From: Welwitschia mirabilis
Lineage: Eukaryota; Gnetophyta; Gnetopsida; Welwitschiales
Length of the DNA: 64,000 nt
Assembly (NCBI GenBank): GCA_051453625.1
Contig: JBOZIK010000001.1
Location: forward strand, 204,622,364-204,686,363
Reading direction: 5' to 3'
Positions 1-13,041 of this stretch are shown piece by piece. The translations under genes were made by a program, and so were the position numbers. Position 1 is the stretch's first letter. The number at the start of each line of letters is the position of its first letter. A model generated the notes under the pieces. That model ran no database searches. It saw only the letters and a list, made by a program, of their open reading frames with translations, and had not been told where the DNA came from.

Positions 1-691
1 CGAGAATGTCAGGTACTATTGAAGATGATTAGGGATCGAGGGGGGAACCTTTATTTATAGACAAAAAGGAGAAAGGGACTGATAGAAAATCATAAGAGAA
101 ACTCTAGCTAACATGCAAGGGAAAGTCGCAAATAACAAGTAATAACTCAGGAATACAATCTGTAAAAGTATGGGATAAGAGTGTTGTCCTTATAGTTGTC
201 TGGGTGATGTAGGAGACAACAAGGTTTTATAATGAGTTATCTATTTGTCTTCCAGTTTAACTATCTGTGATCTTCATGCAAACTGTTGTCAATTGATATT
301 AGAGATGTCGTCNNNNNNNNNNNNNNNNNNNNNNNNNNNNNNNNNNNNNNNNNNNNNNNNNNNNNNNNNNNNNNNNNNNNNNNNNNNNNNNNNNNNNNNN
401 NNNNNNNNNNNNNNNNNNNNNNNNNNNNNNNNNNNNNNNNNNNNNNNNNNNNNNNNNNNNNNNNNNNNNNNNNNNNNNNNNNNNNNNNNNNNNNNNNNNN
501 NNNNNNNNNNNNNNNNNNNNNNNNNNNNNNNNNNNNNNNNNNNNNNNNNNNNNNNNNNNNNNNNNNNNNNNNNNNNNNNNNNNNNNNNNNNNNNNNNNNN
601 NNNNNNNNNNNNNNNNNNNGGCATTTATCTATTAGTTTATCTGCAAAACAACTCAAAATACCCTATCAAATACACTTAAGTTGGCATCGCA
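1..691 (-). repeat. Athila-like LTR, partial, with internal gap
   Basis: The right edge around 655-691 (CCCTATCAAATACACTTAAG, ending GGCATCGCA) aligns by eye with the right ends of the LTRs at 39,210-40,461 and 52,160-53,405. Bases 1-130 resemble the LTR stretch near 52,865-52,990, including a shared ACATGCAAG. Read on the minus strand the LTR begins TGCGATGCC. The window starts inside it and bases 313-619 are N. The sequence to its right is not a clear polypurine tract, so it could be a solo LTR or the 5' LTR of an element lying to the left. Confidence 0.6.
313..619. other. Assembly gap (307 N)
   Basis: Run of N inside the LTR fragment. The length is not a round placeholder and was probably estimated by the assembler. 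Confidence 0.99.
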
Positions 692-1199
692 ATAGAAGGT
701 ATTGATTAAAATCCCATACAAAAATCCATTTAACTTTGTCCACTAGTAAGTTGTATAAATACTTCAACATTAAGGGTTTGCTTAGGCTTTTTTGAATGCT
801 ATACACATTTGTGATAATTTATCATTCTTTATTAAGATAGATTGTTAAGTGATTTTTGCTACTATGGATTAAGTTTACCTTCTTTTTTATGAGAGTCATG
901 ATTTATTCTAAATTTTAATGAGCTAAGGTGAATTTGTTTCACTGCTATCAAAAATTATCTAATTTTTTGATATCACACATCTTCACCTTTTGTAAACAAA
1001 CTAGGTTAATATTAAATTTACTAATTAAGTCAATTAGGATCTTCTTCTTATAAGTGGATCCTAATGCCCTATAATTCTAATAAAGGAAATCCATCATATT
1101 TGTTTTCATCCCTTTCTAAGTGTCATTTGATCTTTTTTTAATGTGTCTTTAATATTTTCTTAGGAGATATTTACTAGGTTTTTTATAGTTTTTATATTT
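692..1199. other. No recognisable feature
   Basis: AT-rich sequence between the LTR fragment and the LINE remnant. I see no coding similarity on either strand. Confidence 0.5.
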
Positions 1200-2000
1200 T
1201 GGGCCTTCTCTTTATATGGGTTTCAACATCATTTGATTCATCTATGTTTACTTATTTCTGAGACTGAGGAGTATCTCTATCCTCTTCCTCCATTAGGTTT
1301 TAAAAGGGATTATACTTGATCTTTTTTCTTCTTTTTCTTAGGGTAAACTACTATGTTCTTGACTATTTTCTTTTTCTTCTATTTATAGCAGCATTTTTTT
1401 TGATTATGTCCTATCTTTTCATAGAAGAAGAACATTTCTTTCTACTTATTCTCAATTTCTATTTGTGTTTTCCTACATTCATCCCTTTCTTGCCCTTTTT
1501 TTCTTATAGTATTGTATGTCTCTTTTCTATTCTCACATATCTTTCTAGTGCATATTCAATATTCTTGCATATCTCACACATTACCAAAATGTTCTTATAA
1601 GTGACTTCTAAGTCATACATTTGCCTTTTAGATCTGAATTTTACACATTGAATTTCATTTATCTCTTTAATGGTAATCCATACATAAAATCTCACTAAAA
1701 CTAATTTAGTTTATTTAATGATAATTTTATCTAGTTTTATTAGATCTCTAAATTGAGAAGTAATTTTTGTCAAAAGATCTTCATCCTAAAACTCTAGAGA
1801 AAACTTATGTATATGGATCCATATAGGTAGCTTTTTAAACAAATGCAATTCTATTTACACTCCTAGCATCCATTTAACTAGAGCTAATCCTCTTATTTTA
1901 AAGAAAAATGGTTCTCTAGTAATAACTTCATGTTAGTCCTATTCATTATTAAGCTAAAAATATACCAGGCCTTCTAGCATGACTATAACCTCGACTTTGC
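1200..2000 (-). pseudogene. Decayed LINE (L1-type) ORF1, DUF4283 plus zinc knuckle
   Basis: The minus-strand translation from about 1,940 down to 1,500 resembles the DUF4283 domain common in ORF1 of plant L1-type LINEs: a block reading EPFFFKIRGLALVKWM, then KKLPIWIHIHKFSLEF, then a stretch corresponding to the RVCVEVD strand. It ends in a cysteine/histidine-knuckle-like segment, CEICKNIEYALERYV, in which the later Cys/His positions appear lost. An open 63-codon stretch (1,504-1,695) covers the last part. Several stops break the frame. Downstream (1,200-1,500) the minus strand is acidic and could be the linker after the knuckle. No LINE reverse transcriptase follows, so the copy is truncated. 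RNA-binding gag-like function is the family role; this copy is dead. Confidence 0.65.
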
Positions 2001-3149
2001 TAATCCTTATCCATTTGGTGGTTATCAATTCCCTGATAATAAAAAGACAACTACAAGCTACTAGAGATCGATATAAGTAATACTCTAATTAGAAACATCA
2101 TACTTACACATTCCAAACTGGGAAACAAGCATTGCTAAAATTCAAGCTAGAAAGGAACCCTTTGAAAAATATGAAAGTATAGTAAGATAGCTCCATGATA
2201 TTGTGGTCTATTTACGATTATTGAAAAAATATGGGATCTAACCTACAAACTAGAATTTCCACTATAGATGTCTTGCATAAATCTAGTTTTCTATATGAGC
2301 ATGATAAAACCATACCATGAAGATAAGAACCAAGACTACACCTTGAGCTAGTAACATATTATGCTTAAACCCAATCTAACTTTTATTGTCTAACCTAAAA
2401 ATGTCATAGACACTAGAACTAAGAAATTAAGAAATAAAAATGTAAATGAAGTACTTATCTAATGGATTCATTGTAATCAAAAAAATTTAAAAAATAGGGA
2501 GTACATTTAGGAAACATTTTTCAAACTTTTTAATAAAGCATTATATGATATTTTTTCATTATTAATGTATCTTTCAATAAACAATATTTCTCCTTCTCTT
2601 ATGTTTTGTAGATAATACAGAAAATAATTTGGATGAGCATGGCTTCACTAACAATAAAATAAGAGAATAAACCATACTTGATAATAAGCACAATGTTTAA
2701 GGGGGAAGGAATCTAATGTTTCAATTTTAGTATTTATAAAACAAGTATGTTAAGAAACAAAATGAGCATAATTAATGAAATATCAATGGGCATGACCTAA
2801 ATATGCAAAGATGTATTCTTTCATTATGTTATTTAAGCCTATGGCATTAGGCCGAGGTGGATAGACTAGAAGGATATAACCAATGACAACCTTGGCTAAT
2901 CTCTATTAGAAGGAGGACTTAGGCTGTGGTCCATGTATTTACCTTTGATCACTAGTCCAGTGCTATTGGCTAAATGATAAGGAATGTAATCCACTACTTC
3001 TAATAATAAAATCCATGTTTTTTTCTAAATTATTTCTTATGATTCTTATTGATCCTGGCATTTTTTTATATGTTCATTTTTATGCAAAGTAATTTAAAAA
3101 TAGTATTTTAGAACATTACAACTACCATCATATATGATTTTAAAAGGTA
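2001..3149. other. No recognisable gene; integrase expected but not found
   Basis: The gypsy RT at 3.2-3.96 kb runs leftward, so RNase H and integrase should lie here. I could not read either in any minus-strand frame, so they are lost or replaced by the LINE remnant. Confidence 0.4.
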
Positions 3150-3960
3150 GTTTCCAATTCAGTGGTTAAATGATTGATGTTAAACTAGGTTTTTATTTAA
3201 TATTATTAAAGGCTTCCAGTTAAAAGAAGTGTCTTTACTAAGAAGCTCAAAATAGGTTTTAATATTTTGTTGAAGTTTTTAATAAACCTCCTATAGTACT
3301 CTAAACATCTAGAAAAAGATCAAATGTTTTTCAATTTTTTAGGAATAGAAACATGGGTAACCATTAAGAATTTGATAGGATCTACTTTAATTAATTCTCT
3401 AAAAATGATGTTTCCTAAGAAAATTTCTTTGTTCATCATGAAATCACATTTTTCCTAGTTTAAAACAAGGCATTTTTCAATGAATCTTAATATAACAAGA
3501 TTAATATTATGAATGCAATAATTAAAACATAATTATAAAAGGAAAAAATATCCATGTAGATAATCACATAGGATTCCAATAGGTTAGAAATGATATTAAG
3601 AATACAACATTAAAATGTGGTAGGGCCATTGCAAAGACTCGATAGCATACATCCATAGGAGGAATCTCAATGTGGGTAACTAAAAATAGTCTTTTCTTAA
3701 TCTTCAAAAAAAAAAAATTCTATTTTTTATATCCTAAATACCATTTAAGAAGTAATAAAAAGAGTTTCTAAAAAGTAGTGTAATAATTTAATTAGGAAAT
3801 GGGAGAGTAAAATTGTCTTTCCTTAAGTACATCATTAAGCTTTCTATAATTTATGCACATTCTCCTCTTCATAGTAGATCCAGTAGAAATTAGCTCATTT
3901 TTCTAATTTATTATCTATAGCTTATATTAGTCTAACCCCCTTTCTATCAAATATTAGACA
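3150..3960 (-). pseudogene. Decayed Ty3/gypsy reverse transcriptase (Athila/Tat type)
   Basis: Minus-strand reading gives RRMCINYRKLNDVLK at about 3,870 (usual RMCIDYRKLN), then CMLSSLCNGPTTF near 3,640 in a shifted frame (usual CMPFGLCNAPATF). Next come LVLNWEKCHF-like residues near 3,460 and EYYRRFIKNFNKILKPI near 3,280 (usual YRRFIKDFSKIAKPL). The order and spacing match gypsy RT running into the RNase H junction. Stops and at least one frameshift interrupt it. The family role is copying element RNA into cDNA. It belongs with the fragments at 4,126-4,323 and 4,800-5,240, which lie upstream in the same orientation. Confidence 0.8.
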
Positions 3961-4125
3961 AAGTATACCATTAACTAAAAGATGGATAAATTTGTTTTTA
4001 ACTACCTTCTTCAAGGTTGAGTTGATTCATATTTATATTAATAAATGGCCTATGATTCTCCTCAAAGTACATATAATTCATGAAAACATTTATTCCCATG
4101 CATCTAATATCTAAAATTATCTAAT

Positions 4126-4323
4126 CTAATGCTTCTTATTCTTTTTCAATAGTTCTAGTAGGGTATTCCCTAATGAAAGGGATAAAGATGATTTGATAAG
4201 CATTAGAAAAATTGAGTTACAATCTAAAAAGAAGTACTTAAAATTATTAGAAAGTGATTTGAACTTAACAAAGGGCTTAACATATATATTGGTGTTCAAA
4301 TTATTCTTTATAGGTGAGAACAC
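4126..4323 (-). pseudogene. Gypsy pol segment just upstream of RT
   Basis: An open 65-codon stretch contains PFVKFKSLSNNFKYFFL followed by LLELLKKNKKH. This corresponds to the LKPLPxHLKYAFLGE...LLxVLKxHKKAIGW segment that precedes RT in Athila/Tat polyproteins. It lies in the correct order with the RT at 3.2-3.96 kb. The 5' side is cut by the 406-N gap at 4,351-4,756. Confidence 0.7.
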
Positions 4324-4350
4324 AGTGAAAACATTTTATGAAGAATAAGA

Positions 4351-4756
4351 NNNNNNNNNNNNNNNNNNNNNNNNNNNNNNNNNNNNNNNNNNNNNNNNNN
4401 NNNNNNNNNNNNNNNNNNNNNNNNNNNNNNNNNNNNNNNNNNNNNNNNNNNNNNNNNNNNNNNNNNNNNNNNNNNNNNNNNNNNNNNNNNNNNNNNNNNN
4501 NNNNNNNNNNNNNNNNNNNNNNNNNNNNNNNNNNNNNNNNNNNNNNNNNNNNNNNNNNNNNNNNNNNNNNNNNNNNNNNNNNNNNNNNNNNNNNNNNNNN
4601 NNNNNNNNNNNNNNNNNNNNNNNNNNNNNNNNNNNNNNNNNNNNNNNNNNNNNNNNNNNNNNNNNNNNNNNNNNNNNNNNNNNNNNNNNNNNNNNNNNNN
4701 NNNNNNNNNNNNNNNNNNNNNNNNNNNNNNNNNNNNNNNNNNNNNNNNNNNNNNNN
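4351..4756. other. Assembly gap (406 N) with similar flanks
   Basis: The left flank (about 4,317-4,350) and right flank (4,757-4,790) share CAGTGAAAACATTTTATGAA-like sequence, so the two contig ends probably overlap or hold a tandem repeat. Confidence 0.95.
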
Positions 4757-4799
4757 AACAGAGTGAAAACATTTTATGAATAATAAGATGACCTAAAAT

Positions 4800-5240
4800 T
4801 AATAGGCTCACTTTCCAACATATTAAAATGTTTGAAATCATCATCACTTGGGTTTTGTGTTATGACATTAAAAACATTGGGTTCAACATTAATATTTATA
4901 AAAGATGTTTTCATAAAACCATTTCTATAGTTGATCAAATCATTGGAGTTTACAAGGAAAGATCTTCAAAAGATAACATGAAAGATGTGGTTAACTATTC
5001 TCTTCATTTCTAAAGCTACAAAATCAACTAGAAATAGAAATTATATACTTTAATAATAGGTTATCCTACTACATATTAGATGACTTCAAAGAATTATCAG
5101 TATTGAAGTTTAATTCTAATGCTTTTAAGACTATTCAAATCAAGATCCTTAAGATGTAATATGATAAAAGGTTAATACTAACACTAAATATAATAAGGCT
5201 TTCTTGATGTGTTGAGCTCTAATTGTGATTTAACTTGTTT
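4800..5240 (-). pseudogene. Decayed gypsy protease and PR-RT linker
   Basis: Minus-strand reading from about 5,230: FSVSINLL stands where DLGASINLMP (aspartic protease active site) is expected, then KDLDLNSLKSIRIKLQ (usual KKLGLGELKPTRVTLQ) and, near 5,040, VYNFYF-LDFVALEM (usual KFIFPVDFVVLDME). MKTSF near 4,910 stands where ILGRPFLATA is expected, then VITQNPSDDDF (usual AMKNPSDDDECF). The catalytic Asp itself is not readable. Upstream on the minus strand a gag would be expected at 5.3-6.3 kb, but I could not recognise one. Confidence 0.6.
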
Positions 5241-6368
5241 GATATCCCATATTTTTATATTTTTAAGGGATATAGTTTTGAATAATATTACTTATTGATT
5301 CATAAAGGAAGTCTTTACTTTTAAGTTTATTCTTCTTTTAACTATACATAAGTCCTTACAATATTTGGCATAGGAATGAACTTGTGTTACAACTTCTAAA
5401 CAAGAGATGTATATTTTGACTTTCTTAAAAATTTCAAGATCCTCTTATTTCTTTTTTTTTTAATTATTTCTTTCTAAGCCATTGAGGCAAATGTAAGGTC
5501 TTCTAGATGAAGGAATTTATCAGTCTTATTTATTCTTTACTTTTTTAACCTATCTAGGATTTCTAGGTATTTCAAACTCTTATGTTGGAGTTTTGTTTAA
5601 GTTTTAGATGATTTCATTTTTACTTCTTAGTTGTATTACTTTGTGTTTCTCAACATGTATATTCTCTATCCCATATATCATCTTGCAACTACCAGGACTT
5701 AATTTGAGAGATGATGGAAGTTTGCCCTTGACATGTTAGTTAAGTGAAAGAAAGGATGTGAGTGGTGGTTTGACTTAACTATTACATGTTTTTAATTAGT
5801 TTTGGTAATTTGAATGAGGTTAATTGATTAAATTATTATTTGATATTATTAATTTGGGTATGATACTTTATAAATCTATTGCTAGAAGATGAGAGTTAAT
5901 GATTAAAAGATGATGATAAGGAATACTAATTCTAAGATTGACTTATATAGAGTTGGTTATTATTTTTTTATCTTCTTGAAAATTTTGGATGACTCCTCCA
6001 CCTAGGATTCTAGGTATTAAACTAAGAATTATTATTTTTTTTAATTTCTCATAAATTTTACTATGAAATTTACTTAATCCTTTACTACATCTTAAAACAT
6101 GGAAATGAAAGGGCATTTTCATGTCCCATGGATATTTACATCATAAATGTAATAACTAGTTTAAGAAATAATAGGATTGGAAGGTATTTCAAGATATTTA
6201 AGATTTTCTTTAAAATTTCATAAAAATAGCTATTGATCTTAAAACTATTAAGAAACTTAAAAATTTTAGTATCTTGAATAACATGGTGTAATCTTGATGT
6301 CACAATGGAATCAAGTAGTACAATTAGAAAAACCACATATACTAGCCTATGTGTAAAAAAACCCTAAC
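5241..6368. other. No recognisable gene; possible decayed gag region
   Basis: By position this could be the gag of the minus-strand gypsy remnant, but no gag motif is readable. The 66-codon minus ORF at 6,136-6,336 is a hydrophobic low-complexity frame with no family resemblance. Confidence 0.35.
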
Positions 6369-6378
6369 NNNNNNNNNN
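6369..6378. other. Assembly gap (10 N)
   Basis: Short fixed-size N run preceded by a single AAACCCTAAC. Confidence 0.99.
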
Positions 6379-9300
6379 TAGTTCTTGTATCATAAGAATA
6401 CTTTGAAAATTATAAATATAGCATGAATATAAGAAATTATAAAATATATAAACTTATAATAAGGAACAATTTAAAATGTACTCTTAATATTGCAACCTAA
6501 AATGAATGTAGTAGTTAAATAGCTTTTAAGACAGATGTCTTATATATTTAAGACATAAATTATTTAACCTTAGCTTTTGATGTAATGGTCTATTACTTCG
6601 TATATGTATTTTAATTACATAGAAATTTCTATAAATTATAGCTCTTTGCTAATTGCTAAGATGTCTACTATTAGTCAAAGATGTTTGTTGTTGAATCGCT
6701 AACAAAATAAAGAAGAGTAAAGATTCTATTGATAGACTAATTTTCAAGCTTAAAGTTTGATAATAGTATAATATATAATATATTACATTTTATTATCTCC
6801 TAAGAATGAAAAATAACTTTTAAATATTTTAATTTTTTAAATTTATATAGTAAAGAGTAATTTAAGGATATTTTATAATAGGTAAAAAGTAATGACAATA
6901 GTAAAGTTCTCCTCTAACACATTAGACATGATTTTTCATAAGGAAAACTAACAAATAAGACTAAATAAAGAAACCATAAAAACTATTATCATTTTTTAAA
7001 TGATGGATCATTAAAAAACTAGGATTTAATAGGCATTTGAAAAATCATCTACTATGAATTTTAAATGTCATAAAAACAAATAAAAATAACATGCACATTC
7101 TAAAGATGTATTATCTTATAATGAAACATAGGAAAGTTAGAATAGCTAAAATGTATCATATATACTAATTAATCAAACACCTAACTTAATAAAACCTTTA
7201 AAAAAATTAAAATAACTCACTTAAAATAATAGATCTGAAAAAATATTTAAAATGAGCTATTGCATTACTAGTAATAATAAATGCATTGATGATGGGAAAT
7301 AAGACCATACTCAATCATAAATTAAATTACATTAACTAACAATGTAGATACTATAGCAAATTAGCAATCTAGTACAATATATGCCCTTATTATTAGTAAG
7401 GTATTTGCTTCATGAGACAAGCATGTTTACATGCATATGAAGTAATTAAAAAAAAGGAAGGCTTATAACCTTATAATGAAATAATCCCTCATCATAGTCA
7501 TAAAAACTAGAATGGAATTAATGGAAAGTAAGGGTAAATGAAATAAATCATAAGAATATCTAATACAAAACAAAGGTCTTATAAATATAAGTTATGAAAT
7601 GAAATGCAATAATTCTTAAAGTAGACTTCACTTATATAGTTCAGGGATCAATGTTCAAATTCACATGCTTGATATATTTAGATATAGTAAATTTGTTAAA
7701 GAATAATTACTTAGCAATTAAGATTAATAAATTTCATTCTTATTCTTTAAGAACCTTCCTTAATTATTTGGATTTTAATTTAAATTTTACTGTATTCTAT
7801 GAGTTTGATTTTCTCATTTAGTAGATGATTTTTATTTTAGATTTTATAGTAGATTCATTCTTTTTAGATTCATAATTTAATTAAAAATTGTATCGATTAC
7901 CATGCTTTACAAAATAAAATGCAAATATTATTATTTTTAATAAAAAATTAAAAATTATAAGGGTTAACTTAACTAATAATAATTAAATGCTAATGTGTTA
8001 TTAATAACCCTAACATCTTTTATCTATTAATTTTTAAGGGGTAAAATTTTCAAAAAGTAAATTATAATCGCACCTTTCAATCATTATTTTACTAGTATCT
8101 TATTAAGTAATGATTTTTTTCCTCAAAAAGGCTATTTGCAATTTCAAATAATTTTCAAAGTACCATGTGGAATTTTAAAAGTAAGTATTATAATGATTTT
8201 AAAATAATTAAATTTGAATTTAAATCAATTCCATAAGTCAATCCAAGTTAAATTAATGAATGAAATTACAAATGAAACAAAATTTTTCAATCTTTTAAGT
8301 CTAACTTAATTTTAAATTTTTAAATGTTATTTATAATTATTAGTGTTCTCAATCTTTTAAACTTAATAAAATAAAGAGGTTATGTGGTTTTAATGATATA
8401 TTAAAATATAAAATTATTAATATTTTAAACCTTTTTAATGTCTTACACCCTTGATGAGTCTTGATTGTTTAGAATGTTTTTAACATTTTATGCCTAATTA
8501 TAAAACAAAAATAATTAGCACATAAATTTAATGATTAAAATATATACACACACTTTATATCTTAACATTTAAATGTGGGTTAATAAAATAGATATTAAAG
8601 AAATAACACATGGAAAATGACAATAAAATTTTGGAAGATATAGAAGAAGTTGTATAATATCATATTTGATTAGAAAATATATTTATGTATACTAGAATGT
8701 TATTTAATAAATAATCAGGCTAATAAAGATTACAGTAAAAACTATTCTTATTGGTATATTAATGTATGTATGTCTATTATAATTTTAGGAATAAGAGATC
8801 ATTCTCAAAATAGGTGGAATCTTGGTGAAATAATTAACAATTTACCTATTTTCATTGATATTATTTCTTAATCTTATTAGTATATTTTTAATTTTGATAT
8901 ATATCTTTCTTTATTTTTAGGTTATATCTTTACTTTAGTAAAGAAGAAGTTTTAGTAGTTAAAATTTCCTATTAAGTCTTTATCCACCTATTTCTCTTTA
9001 CTAGTTGTAGTTAACTTAGATTATAATTGCATAAATTATTTTGCTAATGTTAACCGTAGTTAATCTTCTCTAACATAAATAGAAAGATATTGAATACCAT
9101 AGTTCTAGTTTTGAAAACTTCTTCTTTGGATTTAACACTTTTGTGATCCTTTTTAAATTTTGTTTTATGTTTATTTTTAACTTTAATATAACTCTATGAG
9201 CGATATATATAGATATTTTTACCTTTATTTCTAAACTTTAGATCTTATAATACCTATATTTCAACATTTATCTTGTACATTGATAATAAGTTTGGGTTAA

Positions 9301-10379
9301 GTTTTAAAAATAAATTGAACACATTAGTTGCCATCATGTTTAGCACTAGAAGGAGGATACATCCAATAAAATATAAAGTATATATATTATTCACCAAATA
9401 AAACCTAAGAGAAAAGTAAAAACATAGTGCCATAAATTAATTGTTTGAAATTATGGGAATTGAAAATCCAACTCTTTTCAAAGTAGATAAAATTAATAGG
9501 CAGAGAGACAATAAATAAATATTTCACTCTAAACTAGAAAAATATGATAAATTTACTAAGATAAATGAAATAGTTATATTAGCTAAGATTAATTAAAAAA
9601 GACATGGATATAGATGAAGAGATAATAAAAATAAAAATATAGAATATAAAAAGCTAAATTTAAGAAGAAATTTCAATGTATCATAACTCATATAAGATCG
9701 TTTCAAGATTAACTAGTAATTTAAACTCTTCTTTTTTACTACTACATTATTGGAAATATTATTAATGTTTGATACATATATTCATGGATTATTATCCAAA
9801 ACTAATCAAATTGATCAAATTAATAATTAATCCCTTATAGTAGATAATATAATTAGAAATAATAATCTAACTATAAATTGAAATTTTTAAGTTCTAAAAA
9901 ATGAAAATCCTATTTTTTATTGTAACCTTTTTATTTTATTTTATTAAAAGCTATTATTTAAATATTAGTATATAAAATATTATATTTTTTCTAGTTTATT
10001 CAAAGGCAAAGTAATTATTTGGTATTTTAAATTACCACATCATATTAAGGCATGCCATAAAATAAAAAGCATGTTTTTAAATATCTATCCATAATTTAGT
10101 GTGATGGAAAATATCAAAGATTAAATAATGAGTATTAAGTAAGGAATAAATGAAAAGAATAATAAATTAAATCTTAGGTATTAAACATTATGAAGGATAT
10201 GTCCTAATTATAAAATCAAAAGAGAGGAATTGATCCTTTTAATAGGATTCACTATTGATTTAGTTAAAAACCTATACATGTTAAGTGGAAGATGTATTAG
10301 ATCATCATTAGAAAAGCAATTTTCTAGTTATTAAAATAAGCCAAGGATAGAGGCAAAAAATAAGACTAAAAATAACAAT
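6379..10379. other. AT-rich stretch with no recognisable feature
   Basis: About 4 kb with very little G or C, almost no CpG, and no ORF above background. I saw no LTR, coding motif or tandem repeat. It probably represents old, fully decayed repeat sequence. Confidence 0.5.
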
Positions 10380-10600
10380 AGTAATAAAAGAGAGAAAAGA
10401 ATACATGGAATTAAGAAATTAATAAGTGAAATGCTAATAGAACAAATTATTATATTAGGTTAAGCATTAGATATTTATTAGAATAGTTCAAATGGTAATA
10501 ACAAGAATATAGACAATACCATATGCACTAAATGCAATTAAGAGGATCATGAGTTAGAAGATTACTTATGGTGCTAAATTTTAACAAAAAAATGAATCTT
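10380..10600 (+). pseudogene. Possible gag zinc-knuckle remnant
   Basis: The plus-strand frame reads an Asn-rich segment, then NTICTKCN, a stop, and EDHELEDYLWC. This resembles a CX2CX4HX4C nucleocapsid knuckle preceded by a polar linker as in retrotransposon Gag. One position carries a stop. A second weaker Cys-pair motif (MYFKCDITSRDI) occurs near 10,905. No protease or RT follows on the plus strand, so assignment to copia or gypsy is not possible and chance is a real alternative. Confidence 0.3.
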
Positions 10601-11630
10601 AACCAATTTGACTTATAGTAGCTAATGAAAATTGATGAAAATATTCAATCTAAAAGATTCATATAAATAGCAAAATAGAGCATGAACCAAAAAAAAAAAG
10701 ATTATTTGAATTACTATATAAATAAAAATAAGAAAAAAAGAACTAATTTTTGCATGATCTAAAGAGATAAATAATCTAAATGAAGTGTTTAAAAAGTTAT
10801 TAGAACTAAAAGACAAAAACATTAAAACAAAAGTTATTTTAGTGACTCAAAACCAATCAATAAAATTTTAGAAAATAAAGTTGATAATGAAATAAAATTA
10901 AGAATTATGTATTTCAAATGTGACATAACTTCAAGAGATATAAACATAATTAGAAAAACATTAAACACTAGAAAGGTATGATTAAAATATATGAAATGCC
11001 TTTTTCTAATCATTAAAAATTAGAGTTTAGTAATATGTAAAAATCAAATTATGTTAATGAAATTGTAAGAATATAAATTTAGTATTGTTTTACCCATTAT
11101 AGTGGAACTTCAATTATAGTCATATCTTCTTCTTTATAAACCACTATACAAAATTAAATTAAAGCTAGAAAATATGTGTAAATTTATTTCTTGAATGAGA
11201 AAGTTATGCCAATGTAGAAGAATTAATAATTATTTTTTACTTTGAAAGATATCTAGATAATTTATTTGATATAATATTTTTAATCATTTTGAAAACCATT
11301 TCACATAAGTATTTTCTAATAAATAATTCAATAAATTAGTTAGCATGAAACTTACTATAGATTCATAAAATTTGTAATTTAATTCTTATTATATAAACTA
11401 ATAAATATCATGTTGATGAGCTTTACATTTCTTAATAAATATAAAAAGAAAGGATAATTTAAAAGTTTGAAGATTTTTTTTGTAAGGGATGTTATGATAT
11501 AAATTTAGTAGAAAGAGGGGAAAATAAAATTGGCTGCTAGTCATTTGTTAGTTAGTAAAAATTTTTTGGGAAGATTCAAACTAAGTCATCTTTATTAAGT
11601 CTATTGATTACTCATATAGCTACTATGTAA
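10601..11630. other. No recognisable feature
   Basis: AT-rich flank immediately left of the copia LTR. Nothing was read on either strand apart from the weak Cys-pair motif near 10,905. Confidence 0.45.
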
Positions 11631-12276
11631 TGTTCTAAAATCCACTATAGACAACTTCAAGCTTACTTAGATATCCAAATGTAGTGCCCTCAATATTTCC
11701 CAAAAACTATACATTAATTAAAAACTTATCATGTTTTAAATAACTTTAAGAATATAAGATTATAATATGAACTGCATATTATTTGAGAATATATAATCTA
11801 TAACTTAGATTATGGATCATAATAATAAATCTATAAAACACACACAATCATATAGTTTTTCATTAAACATTTGTAGTCCTTCCAATGAAAGAAAATACAT
11901 TACAAAATATTCACATTGCTTCTTAAAACAAATATGAATATAATACTCATGTTTACATAAATAATAAAATTTATTTGGGATATCCAAGGTTCTTAAATTG
12001 CATGCATCTAAATAATAACCAAGAAAATAGCTCTCAATCCAAATTGCATCAGCTAACTCATTCCAAGACCTCATAGTATTTCCTACACATGCAAGCATAA
12101 TGTGAGAAATATAAGGGAATTCAAGCACAAGATAGGGTTCTCAAGAAAACCCAAAATGTAATCAAGACAATTCAAGAGTGCAATGCCAAATAATTCAAGA
12201 TGTACTATCAACAATCTAAAGTGCATTATAAGATATAATCAAAACAAAATTTTTAATTTATATGATTGCACTCATC

Positions 12277-12450
12277 CAAAGGGTGCAATTTACTTCCTTT
12301 ACTCTTTGGAGGTAATTTACAGTAATATGAATGCACATATATAGAGGGGATAGATTACTTCCTTTACTCTCTAGAAGTAATTTATTATAATCAAAATTAA
12401 CACATCTAGAAGAGGTTCATCTTTTTCCTTTACTCTCTAGAGGATTCTTT
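12277..12450. repeat. Tandem repeat inside copia LTR, about 80-bp unit
   Basis: Three degenerate units share CTTCCTTTACTCTCTAGA followed by AGTAATTTA, with CATATATAGAGGGG-like spacers. The same array is present in the other LTR near 21,850-22,030, so it predates the insertion. Confidence 0.7.
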
Positions 12451-12639
12451 TAGCAATCCAAAATATGTCAATACAAGTTAGAAAAAAGTCATAAGCTTAA
12501 ATCATAATCGGAAAGGGTTGAGATGAAAGAATCCTAAACATGGAATACAATTTATGAGTAAAACATACAAGCTTCAAGAATAAGAAAATTGTCAAATAAA
12601 GATTTTAAGAATGCAAGCATTATGAAATGGAAATGAAAT

Positions 12640-12845
12640 GTAAGAAAAAAAAGTAAGTCAAGAACCATATAAGAAATAGACTAAACCAAAAACGATACAA
12701 GAATATACACCAAGTTACAAATAATATAAGAATAAAATGAAAGACCATAAACCATATAAGAAAACACACTAAGTTAAAAACCATACAAGAATAAAATAAA
12801 AGATCATAAAACATATAAGAAAATAGAAAAAACCAAAAACCTTAT
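12640..12845. repeat. Tandem repeat inside copia LTR, about 59-bp unit
   Basis: Repeated blocks combine ACCATATAAGAAAA, CTAAGTTAAAAACCATAC and AAGAATAAAATAAAAGATCATA. A counterpart lies at about 22,400-22,560 in the other LTR. Confidence 0.65.
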
Positions 12846-13041
12846 TAAAATTAAGATGAATATTTGAAAACGTCTGGAGATCCAAAGTTCCAACGACTTC
12901 CAATCTCTAAGTCCAAGTCATCAAGATTTGATAGAGAAGCCTTTTATAAGATATGAAATAAGAGGAGAAGAATGTCCTATTTATAGCAAAGGATGAAAAA
13001 TGAAAAAATACAAAAGAACATGAAAAGACACTATCATAAAA

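Noticed and set aside
1316-1600. 94-codon plus-strand hydrophobic ORF resembling a membrane protein
   Set aside because: It is Phe/Leu-rich from T-rich DNA and antisense to the LINE ORF1 remnant.
6361-6368. AAACCCTAAC, telomere-like motif next to a gap
   Set aside because: Only one copy; expected by chance in AT-rich DNA.
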